A DNA stretch of 64,000 nt, taken from Basidiobolus meristosporus CBS 931.73. Lineage: Eukaryota > Basidiobolomycota > Basidiobolomycetes > Basidiobolales > Basidiobolaceae. Positions within the stretch are counted from its first letter, which is position 1; each line of letters starts with the position of its first letter. The stretch lies in assembly GCA_002104905.1 (NCBI GenBank), contig MCFE01000441.1:1-64000 (forward strand). The letters run 5' to 3'. This document shows positions 23,869 to 32,221 of the stretch, one piece after another. The notes under the pieces were generated by a model. That model was given only the letters and a program-made list of their open reading frames with translations. It was not told where the DNA came from and did no database searches. The translations under genes were made by a program, and so were the position numbers.

Positions 23869-24921
23869 TCAATGCTCTGGAGGACCGAAGACCACTCTGC
23901 ATTCATTGCCCATTAGATAGTGTCGTTTCAGACCATCACCCCTGGCAAAGCTCTTACGACATGTCGTACACAGATACGGCTTCTCCCCCGTATGAATACG
24001 AAAGTGTCGTTGTAAATCGTGCTTTCGAGAAAACGATCGTGTGCATTTTTGGCACTTGTATGGACGGGTATCTGAATGGGTTTTCAGGTGAGTTTTCAGT
24101 GTACTCTGCCGATGAAAGGTTCGTGTACACATAGGGAACTCACATTTGAATACAAATTGGCCATTCGCCCTTTTGGTCTTGGGAAAGTCGGTGTTATCTG
24201 GAAATTGGACATAGGCGACTTTCTTCTCTTGACTACAGCGGGGTTGGTATACTAGTTGTGCATTAAATAGCGATCCAGATAGATCCCCCGACCCAGTTGA
24301 TGTTGGTATTTGTGGAATATCGTTGACCACTGAGTTTTCTAATATGTACAATGCAGCATCGTCTAGGAGCCTTGCTGGTAAAAGTGTAGGGTCCAGAAGG
24401 GCCATTTCAGCATTAATGTCATAACCATCCAAGTAAGTGATTGGATGGCCAATTGAGTACAACGGAGCTTCAGTGGATAAGTACGGACTGCCAACAAATT
24501 TGTCACATTGATATGGGTCTCCTAGAGGACGAAATGAATTACTGCTCTCCGTAGGCGGGTAAATAGACATCGAAGTTGTAGGTTGTGTTGGTGACACACT
24601 GTCAAATGTAAAGATCGAAGGTAAAGAGGAGAAATCATCTGGAGGATCCTGTGACTTGTCGCTTGCTATGAAGTTTGGATGCGTGGTGTTATCTTGTAAG
24701 GCTACCGGAAAGTGGGAAAGAAAATGCTTGCTCGTGTCTTGGATTCCCTCACTCTCTATATTGGTCGCTAAGAAGGAAATACTATCTGCGTAGTAATCCA
24801 TAAAGAGTATACTAGGGTAAGATGTTTGTGAACCAGTGTCGAGAATAGCCGCTTTATATGGAATCCATGGCATGTCTGTGTACCAAAGGCTTATACTGAA
24901 TTTGAAATGATTAAGCTTCAT
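23869..24921 (-). CDS. C2H2 zinc-finger transcription factor (three fingers)
   Basis: Intronless, 350 aa. The N-terminal about 250 residues are Ser/Thr/Pro/Asp-rich with no known fold and probably hold activation or repression regions. Three fingers lie at the C-terminus (about 258-345): FKCEFPMCTRTF...HLKTH, YKCQKCTRSFSRKHDLQRHFRIH, and YLCTTCRKSFARGDGLKRHYLMGNEC. TGEKPY-type linkers join them. The last finger ends H-x6-C instead of H-x3-H, so it is C2HC. The RKHDLxRH helix is typical of fungal stress or development factors, but the DNA target cannot be read from this. A paralogue with the same C2HC end lies at 28381-29163 on the opposite strand. Confidence 0.85.
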   Translation of the reverse strand: MKLNHFKFSISLWYTDMPWIPYKAAILDTGSQTSYPSILFMDYYADSISFLATNIESEGIQDTSKHFLSHFPVALQDNTTHPNFIASDKSQDPPDDFSSLPSIFTFDSVSPTQPTTSMSIYPPTESSNSFRPLGDPYQCDKFVGSPYLSTEAPLYSIGHPITYLDGYDINAEMALLDPTLLPARLLDDAALYILENSVVNDIPQIPTSTGSGDLSGSLFNAQLVYQPRCSQEKKVAYVQFPDNTDFPKTKRANGQFVFKCEFPMCTRTFHRQSTLKTHLKTHSDTRPYKCQKCTRSFSRKHDLQRHFRIHTGEKPYLCTTCRKSFARGDGLKRHYLMGNECRVVFGPPEH

Positions 24922-25194
24922 TCGTCAAATTCATGTGCTCTTTGTTTGAATGGTAATGCACACACACTTTAGTAACACCGGTTGCCATTTGATCGAGATT
25001 CCTCGATTTCCCCTCAAACCAGCAGATCCGTCGCATGCCTCCAATGGCCGTAGAAACTATCGTGCGAGGGAGTTTTCTTGGCAGTGATACCCACTCGCAC
25101 GAAAGAACTTCCATCCGAAGTGGGTTGGGAAATTGCTTTGATAGAATCCATTTTACTCTTTTATGTATAATGCTACAACAGGCTTGAATTGCAC

Positions 25195-26079
25195 TTAGAC
25201 ATCGACTAAAGCGATCTCGCGTTCCACATGTCTACCGTATATCACAAACAATCCGAGTTGCAATCCTGTTAGCAGTGTCCCAAGTGAATTGGGAATGATT
25301 ATAAAATAATTTACAAGAACAGATCCATACGTAAGCCATAGGATGCAGTTGACAAATGAAGTTGCAGATAACGGAAGTGATAGCGATATGGTGGACTTGG
25401 TTCTGATAACCTCAAACTAGAAGCAAGTATTTGGTTACAATGGTCCTTAGATGAAAAAACTCATTTAGGAACCTACCACAGTTACCAGAGGCGCTGCGTA
25501 CATACAAACTGAAGCACAGGAGGAGCATAACCCCAGAATATATGTAACATTGTCCGAGGCTAAACTCTTGATTAAAACTAAGCCGCTGAAAAGGAGTATG
25601 GCTATGAGGATAAGTGTTTTTCCGAGTTTTCCCTGAAAACCAGTATTGTCAGCACACACCATGGATGTCGAACTTGGTAGGTAAAGCAAAAATACCTTCT
25701 CTTTGGCATAATGGTAGTATACAAGAATACACATGCCTGAGGTTGAGATGCCGACAGTGCTAACAAGGGTAAGAACTACATCTCCTATTAATATACCATA
25801 TTGTAGCCATAATAGAGAGCTACTCACGTTAGTAAGAAATTCAAAAGGATAGTTAAAGTGTATAATACCTGACAAAGGTCGAAATAAAGGGGTACACTGA
25901 TACTGAGCCAGTTTTCTTTTCTTTCACAAATCGCCAACAAAGGGATCTAAAAGATTTATAGACGCTTGTGTTAGGATCAGGCCATTTCACGGTTGTATTT
26001 TGATACAGGGGATTTACAGGCTTGAAAAGAACATGGCAAGATTGAAAACGGTGGTTAGGAAGGACAGGATTAGCAGCAT
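25195..26079 (-). CDS. SWEET-family (MtN3/saliva) sugar transporter
   Basis: Five exons (26018-26079, 25869-25946, 25696-25822, 25477-25632, 25195-25416) give 214 aa, the usual SWEET length. Two MtN3 repeats are visible. The first runs from MLLILSFLTTVFNLAMFFSSL through KKTGSVSVYPFISTFVSSSLLWLQYGILIGD. The second begins APLVTVFEVIRTKSTISLSLP and contains SFVNCILWLTYGSVLVNYFIIIPNSLG and LQLGLFVIY. The family motifs (P at helix starts, FxNxxLWxxYG, PNxxG) are kept, giving seven predicted membrane helices. SWEETs passively move sugars across plasma or internal membranes. The second intron is only 46 bp with a GTGAG end, so that junction is the weakest. The Tda10-like kinase starts divergently 261 bases away. 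Confidence 0.85.
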
Positions 26080-26340
26080 TTTGATACCACAGTTAGATTT
26101 ACAGGTGCTAAGTTGACAAGAAGATACTTCATAGCCCAAGTTAGCAAAGCCATTGACACGATAGGAAGAAACCAAGTTTGGAAATAGCAGTAATCATTAT
26201 GTCATTCAACATGTATCAGTATTAGATAGGCAAAAGCGTGCCTAGCCTCTGATTCCAGGTAATGATAATCTCGCTTCCATTGATATATCTTCATCGGTCT
26301 TAAAAACTGACCGTAAGAATTGACCAGTTGAATCGTAACA
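26080..26340. promoter_or_regulatory. Divergent promoter of SWEET and Tda10-like genes
   Basis: 261 bases between two start codons on opposite strands. No perfect TATA box is seen. The short shared spacer suggests possible co-regulation. Confidence 0.4.
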
Positions 26341-27369
26341 ATGGCCTCACCCAAGTTGCGAACTGCGGTTGACCATATCCTTCGTCATCTGCCCAAACCC
26401 GGAAACCACAAGCAATTACCCTTGGTTGTTGGATTGTGCGGGCCACAGGGAAGTGGTGTGTATACTTAGGCTGCATTTTCTCTGCACTTCTCCAATATAA
26501 CCAGTCTTTTCACCCGTTCAATAGGAAAAACCACGTTGACGCGTCAACTGGTCACTACTCTTCAAGGCTCACCATACAACCTCAATGTGGTTTCCTTTTC
26601 AGTTGACGATCTGTACCTACCGTTCGAGCGTCAATGTGAGGTAGCTTCCAGCAATCCCAAAAACCGACTTCTTCAGTATCGTGGTAACGCAGGAACACAC
26701 GATCTTGATCTTGGCCAACTCACATTCGAAAGACTGCTCAAGTCTCACGATCAGTACGTTCGAAAGCACATTGCGGATCCAGTTCCCATTCCCCAATATA
26801 ACAAAGCCTCCCGCAATGGGCGAGGGGATCAAGAACCCTTGAGCAATTGGCCGAAGGTATCCCCGCCTTACGACATTATCCTGTTTGAGGGTTGGATGCT
26901 AGGCTTCAAGGCACTACCTGAACAAGAGCTTCGGAACATTTATGCGCGGTCACCGGCGAACTCGCATGTTCGAAAATTTAATATTGAAGAAATAATTCCA
27001 GTGAATGATTATCTGAGATCATGGAGCCTACAAGTCTATTCCTATCTTGATGTCTTCATTCACATCGATACCGAGGATATCGATTTTGTGTACGACTGGA
27101 GATGGGAGCAAGAAGAGCATATGAGAAGCGTGGCCAACAATCGAAACATCGGTCTGACTAGCGAAGAAGTGAAAGATTTTGTGGATAGATTCATGCCAGC
27201 ATACGAGCTGTACCTACCCAGGTTGCGAAATACCAATCTGTTTGTCGATTTGCCTGAACCCAACCGCTCCATCAAAACACAGCCATGGGGTAGGCATTTG
27301 AGGCTGCTAATCGACAAAAACAGAAACATGCTAAGCAGCACCTTAGTGGACGGGAAGAGCAACCTGTAA
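26341..27369 (+). CDS. P-loop kinase of the Tda10 / D-glycerate 3-kinase family
   Basis: Two exons (26341-26455, 26525-27369) give 319 aa. The intron splits the Walker A codon run: GPQGSGKT at residues 34-41 is restored by splicing. Further family blocks are VVSFSVDDLYLP, RGNAGTHDLDLG, IPQYNKASRNGRGDQ, YDIILFEGWMLGF and the C-terminal region with WRWEQE. This is the pattern of yeast Tda10 (YGR205W) and plant D-glycerate 3-kinase (GLYK). Plant GLYK phosphorylates glycerate. The substrate of fungal Tda10 is not settled, so only ATP-dependent small-molecule kinase activity is claimed. Confidence 0.9.
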
Positions 27370-27373
27370 TCGA

Positions 27374-27661
27374 ATGGATACCAAAATAAACACTCTGCTG
27401 CACAGGTGGAACAAAAAGCCCTTAAACAGTAGTATGCAAGCAACCATGTCATCCAGACTTGTAGCGGATCCGAACGAAATCACATACCTATGTCATAATG
27501 TGCAAGACCAACCGCTATCTTGCTTTGGATGTTGGGATTGCAACAAGCTTGACTTCATGCCACAAGACATATATCGGGGATTATTCTCCGCATTCAGGGT
27601 CGAAAACCTGTATCCCGAAAGATCTCTGAATCGTCGATCAAGCATTCAGTCAGAATTCTAA
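27374..27661 (+). other. Unassigned 95-codon open frame just after the kinase gene
   Basis: An ATG-started frame begins 4 bases after the kinase stop codon and contains CHNVQ and CFGCWDC. No family is recognised and no promoter fits between. It may simply be 3' untranslated sequence of the kinase mRNA. It is kept only because of its length and Cys pairs. Confidence 0.2.
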
Positions 27662-28329
27662 CGGCAACACTGATTGCCCCTCCTTTTATCACTGAGTTTG
27701 AACGTCGTGTGATTGGTTTGTTTGTTAATTGGTTCCAGATACAGCGCTTAGGCCAAGCCTAGGCCTCGCCTCTGCAAGGCTCAGTAGCATTGCAGAAGGC
27801 ATACACCATACAAATCCAGGACATGTATTCTTCGGCTGACCCACGCGCAATCTCCAGTGCCCAAGGCATCAGCGTAAGAGTGGAATGAGGAAATGGCTAT
27901 GCACTTGGGAATATGGATTGTATGTAAGAGGAGGGGACATGAATCTTATGTATGAGTAGGGAATATGGATTGTACGTATGAGGAGGGAGCATGAGGAAGG
28001 AATATGATTTGAAAGCTTTGGAAGGAAGAAATGACTATTCACTTGGGAATATGAAACGTATATATTGGATATAACTTGTATGGATCGCGGAGGCTTCCTC
28101 GTTTAACCATATCAGTTCATCCATCGGTCGATTCAAAGGAGTCTGAGAAAAATATATAGTTATAATTATCAGGATTGGACAAACATGAGATGCAAAGATC
28201 AAGCAGGCCAAAAATGGGGATTTATGGGGAGGCACCGATAGTGCTTTGGCTAAGGAAACACTGGGGAAACATGCACTATGCAGACAAGTGGTTTAGAACA
28301 ACTTGGAAAGACACTGGGTGGTTGGTGAA
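27662..28329. repeat. Intergenic region with imperfect tandem repeats
   Basis: Between about 27880 and 28075 a unit of the type TTGGGAATATGGATTGTATGTAAGAGGAGGG recurs two to four times with drift (near 27905, 27958, 27995 and 28043). The rest is non-coding and leads into the promoter of the second C2H2 factor. Confidence 0.5.
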
Positions 28330-28337
28330 TATAAAAG
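28330..28337 (+). promoter_or_regulatory. TATA box of the second C2H2 gene
   Basis: TATAAAAG, 51 bases upstream of the ATG at 28381. It also decides the start: an in-frame ATG at 28303 lies upstream of the box and is therefore unlikely to be used. Confidence 0.6.
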
Positions 28338-28380
28338 TGGCTTCAAGTACGTTTTCATCCCATCAATTTTAGACTCAATC

Positions 28381-29163
28381 ATGGACAACCCACTCATCCC
28401 CTCCACATACATTTCCAAAAAGCGTAAATACTCCGCCGAGTATAGTGACTCCTACTTTCTCGACACCACCTCGCTCATCCCCACTCCCCCACTCACCCCA
28501 ACTGACATCCCGAGCAATTTACCTGAGCTAGAGGAAGACTTTGGTAGATTTCCATGCCAAACACCAATAGAGCCTATCTTCCACATGTCCGATTTACTTG
28601 CAAATCACTCTACTCTTGTGGCAAATCCTTTAGAATATGGCCTTTTTGGAGCTCCTGACGAATTTCCAAGCGGTGACCTGGCACTCTTAGAAAACCCAGA
28701 TTCTTCCTTCCCTAGCAATGATCAAGGGTGGGTGGCATTTCCATATCAGGCTGACCTGGCGCAAGCTCTACAACATCACTTGGCTTCACCACACCACATT
28801 TTTTCTGAATCTCCCTTGGCATACTACCCAGTAAGTTATCTGTATCATCAGCAAGGTCTGTATATGCCAAGCCAGCCCTCCACTCCCAGCCCATACATGG
28901 GATACTCTGGAAACAAGGATGAGGACTACTTTCGCCCAAGCCCTTCTCGCCCATACCAGTGCGGCTATTGCTCAAGGTCTTTCGCACGCAAACACGATCT
29001 CAGACGCCACACCCGCGTTCACACCGGCGACCGTCCATATAAGTGCCGTAGCTGCGGCAAAGCGTTTTCTAGAATAGACGCACTTAAAAGACACTTGCGA
29101 ATGGAAGTCAAATGCTTCAAGGTTCTGGAAAAGTCCGAATATTATCCAAACTCGTGTTCGTGA
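28381..29163 (+). CDS. C2H2 zinc-finger transcription factor (two fingers)
   Basis: Intronless, 260 aa. The first 195 residues are rich in Ser, Pro, Asp and Tyr, with an acidic patch (LPELEEDFGRF) and a PTPPLTPT stretch. They look like a disordered regulatory region. Two fingers follow: YQCGYCSRSFARKHDLRRHTRVH and, after TGDRPY, YKCRSCGKAFSRIDALKRHLRMEVKC. The last ends H-x6-C, as in the factor at 23869-24921. Finger sequence and gene structure make the two genes likely paralogues. The target is unknown. The start is set by the TATA box 51 bases upstream. Confidence 0.85.
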   Translation: MDNPLIPSTYISKKRKYSAEYSDSYFLDTTSLIPTPPLTPTDIPSNLPELEEDFGRFPCQTPIEPIFHMSDLLANHSTLVANPLEYGLFGAPDEFPSGDLALLENPDSSFPSNDQGWVAFPYQADLAQALQHHLASPHHIFSESPLAYYPVSYLYHQQGLYMPSQPSTPSPYMGYSGNKDEDYFRPSPSRPYQCGYCSRSFARKHDLRRHTRVHTGDRPYKCRSCGKAFSRIDALKRHLRMEVKCFKVLEKSEYYPNSCS

Positions 29164-29891
29164 TGGAATCCATCGGTCGAACCTCCACAATTACTTAGAA
29201 TAGACGAACCGATGTAACTAATATTTTAGAGATTTTGTATTATTATTAATTACCGTTGTATAATAGACCCCGTCCCAACAGCAAATAAACGGCTTCCTGA
29301 TGTGGCAAATATCGAGTTTTGCAACGCTGCATTTGGCCTGAGCGGCTGATTATCGAAGTGGCACTAGCATCAGTCTATCACAACATACGAGTTGTTGTAA
29401 GAATTGGATCACAAAAGGGGTCCGTAAGAGCTTCTCTACATGATACTGCCAATCTCTAATTTATGTAGGGGGATGGAATCGCGCAACTGGATAATGTATT
29501 TTGTGCCTCTCCTTGACAGCATTGGGAAATACCAGGGTTGAATGTTCCACCCCCCAAGACTAGAATATAGCGATCGTGGAATGCTGCTAGTACTAGTGAG
29601 TTCGAAGTATTATCCCGAATCATCGTAACATTTGCGTCAAAAGCTCCTAACATTCGGTTTATGTTAGGAACGAACATCCAAACACAATGAGCACGATGCA
29701 AGCGCCTTCCGTTGAAAAGTAATTGGTTGCGGATTTCGTTGCTTTCTTGAACAATGACAAAGCGATGCAGGAGAGCGTCGCATCTTATTTCGTGCGTTCA
29801 ACCTCGGCGAATGCCAAACCTTATTTGGATGGATATATATATACAGCCCTGTTGGCACTACTGTCACGGGTAAATTAAAGCACTAGCAAAT
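29164..29891. other. Intergenic region before the LPMO-like gene
   Basis: 728 bases. A minus-strand frame near 29456-29701 contains a Gly-rich string (LVLGGGTFNPG) but matches no family I recognise, so it is not called. A TATATATA run at about 29834-29843 lies 50-60 bases before the next ATG and is a plausible TATA box. Confidence 0.45.
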
Positions 29892-30573
29892 ATGACGTTT
29901 AATCACAAAATAGTAACTCTGCTCCTGTTGCCATTATTGGTATACTCCCACATGGAAATGAAATCCCCACCTGCCAGACATTCAGTCTTCAGCAAATATT
30001 ACCGCGACCATGACCCAGATTGGGACATCACATCACCACTGGGTGGTAAACGGGTATGTTCAACCAACATATTCGCCACAATCACACTAGCTTCTAACAT
30101 GCAATCAGACATATCCCTGTCAAGGTTACAAGAAGGGGCCCATCCAAGGTACTTACAAAGCCGGACAATCCATCCCTATCGAAATCGTTGGTCCAAATAC
30201 CCACAAAGGCGGGCACTGTCAATTTAGCATATCATTTGACGACAAGAAATTCGTGGTGATCAAGGATGTGATGCACACCTGCTTGACAAAGAGCGGAACC
30301 AAATTCTCCATCAAGTTGCCCTCCTCGAGCCCCAACAGCAACAACGCCACACTAGCATGGTCGTGGATTAACGCCGAGGGGAATCGTGAGTATTATATGA
30401 ATTGTGCCGATATCCGGATCACTGGTGGAAAGAAAGATGGCTATATCAAAGGACCCGAGCTCCTGGTTGCCAACTACAAAGGCTACCCAACAGTCGGCGA
30501 ATTCTACTTCGAATGGGAAGATGACGGCCAAGATAAATTCGACAAGCGGCGAATCATAACCATCCGTGCGTAG
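29892..30573 (+). CDS. Secreted LPMO-like copper protein (putative lytic polysaccharide monooxygenase)
   Basis: Two exons (29892-30053, 30109-30573) give 208 aa. Residues 1-19 are a signal peptide (hydrophobic LLLLPLLVYS). Cleavage would expose His20, the start of HMEMKSPPARHS, as in LPMOs, whose N-terminal His forms half of the copper brace. Other conserved-looking blocks are SPLGGKRTYPCQGY, AGQSIPIEIVGPNTHKGGHCQFS (candidate second copper His), DVMHTC, WSWINAEGNREYYMNCADI and GEFYFEWEDDGQD. It resembles fungal extracellular proteins related to AA-class LPMOs, acting on chitin, cellulose or cell-wall glycans. The exact AA family is not assigned. A TATA run lies about 55 bases upstream. Confidence 0.7.
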
Positions 30574-30800
30574 AGCATTCAACCTGCAGAAGCCGAATCA
30601 CCCGGATACCCATCGGCTTCTATCATTTTGCTGGCAATGACCATGATTAACAAATATATTGCACTGGATAGTCTCCATTCCTCATAATCAACACCTCCCC
30701 TAGTAAAGAGAAATAAAGTTATGGCTAAAAAGATTTATTGTCGAGTTCACTTGGCAAGCTCTAGGGGAATCTAGTGAAACCAAATAGAGATAGCACAAAC
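30574..30800. other. Convergent 3' region
   Basis: 227 bases between the stops of the LPMO-like gene and uS11. Nothing coding is seen. Confidence 0.4.
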
Positions 30801-31340
30801 TTACAAACGACGACCACGACGACCACCCTTTCTACGAGTACTGTCAGTGGGGATAGGAGTAACATCCTCAATACGGCCGATTCTCATACCAGCTCTGGCC
30901 AAGGCACGAAGAGCCGATTGAGCACCAGGACCAGGGGTCTTAGGGCCGTTACCACCAGTAGCACGAATCTTAATGTGAAGGGCAGTGATGCCAAGCTCCT
31001 TGCAGCGCACAGCAACATCTTGAGCGGCCAACATGGCAGCGTAAGGGGAGGATTCGTCACGATCAGCCTTCACCTTCATACCACCAGTGACACGGACCAT
31101 AGTTTCACGACCAGTCAAATCAGTAACATGAACAAAGGTATCGTTGAAAGAAGCGAAGATGTGAGCAACACCGAAGACGAGTTCACCTTCGCGAACTTGA
31201 GGACCAAGGGAAATTGGTTCCTGGGTTTTCTGTACTTTTCCGGCTTTCTTAGACTAAACATTACAAATAGATTGAATACGTTGTCGAAAAGCGTTGTCAG
31301 GCGGAAAACCTTTCTCTGTTCTATGCGTACTACTTACCAT
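30801..31340 (-). CDS. Ribosomal protein uS11 (Rps14), small subunit
   Basis: Two exons: exon 1 is only the start codon (31338-31340) and exon 2 is 30801-31253, giving 151 aa. The 84-bp intron (31254-31337) begins GTAAGT directly after ATG and ends TTTAG. The product reads [20 protein letters not shown] then [46 protein letters not shown], and the basic tail [14 protein letters not shown]. It matches Rps14 along its full length. uS11 sits on the 40S platform and is needed for 20S pre-rRNA cleavage. The start is fixed because no other ATG leads into the conserved N-terminus. Confidence 0.96.
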
Positions 31341-32221
31341 GATTAGATGGATGCCAACCTGTCAGCAATATGGATAAGGAAGGGGAACCAAAAGGTGCAA
31401 GAAGGAGCCCGAACCTCTGTGTAAATTTGGTAATTAAGATTACCCTCACTTAACGTCCCCCAAAATATAGGGATCTCTTGCTATTATATCCTTCTCAATG
31501 ACAACCGACTGCCTATATCTGATTGGACCACCAGAAATATTCAACGGGTATACGTATTAATAATGCAACACAGTAACATAGAAAAAGATCGCTCCTCTTC
31601 AACAATTGGTGGGCTAAAGTGAGGATAAGAGAACATATTCACGAAGCAGCTGTGAATGTATTCTGAAGCTCAGCTTCAACCTAGCGTTTGCATACGTATA
31701 TATAGCGATCTGTATGGCCAATCAACGCGCGATATAGTTTCTCCTTTGAAGCAGATATCAACACTCTGGTGAGGTAAGCTTGAATCAATGCAAATTTTTG
31801 GTTAAGAAACAATAAATTTCAGGAAATCTGGCTATTTTTAACCAATAATATACCGGGTTTTGTCACATATTAGGGCGTACTCTAATGCATTAGAATCGTT
31901 GAATGGCGTGGTGCCATTAAGACTTCAGGATTGCTTCCCCACTTAGAAATCCAAAAAATTCTATAACTACTTTTCTAACGCGTGGAGATAAAGTTACGCT
32001 GTAACGATCTTGGCATCGCCGACCGCTTTAAACGCTTCAAAACTATCAAACGCGAACGTCAGATATATTTCTAGCGATCTACCAACCTAGTTCGGTCGAC
32101 TTCATACCGCTAGTCTAGAATATTTTATTCTATATATTTCCCGTCACTCATTCAATTCCGACCCGAGTGATCTACAACCTATACTACCAAAGGAGACTTT
32201 GTTTGGCGATTGGATCCAAGC
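31341..32221. other. Divergent intergenic region
   Basis: 881 bases between uS11 and the guanylyltransferase-like gene. AT-rich, with several T-rich runs usual for ribosomal protein promoters. No gene is recognised. Confidence 0.45.

Noticed and set aside
29456-29701. Minus-strand 81-codon frame with LVLGGGTFNPG
   Set aside because: No recognised family, no promoter or intron support, and the Gly run alone is not evidence.
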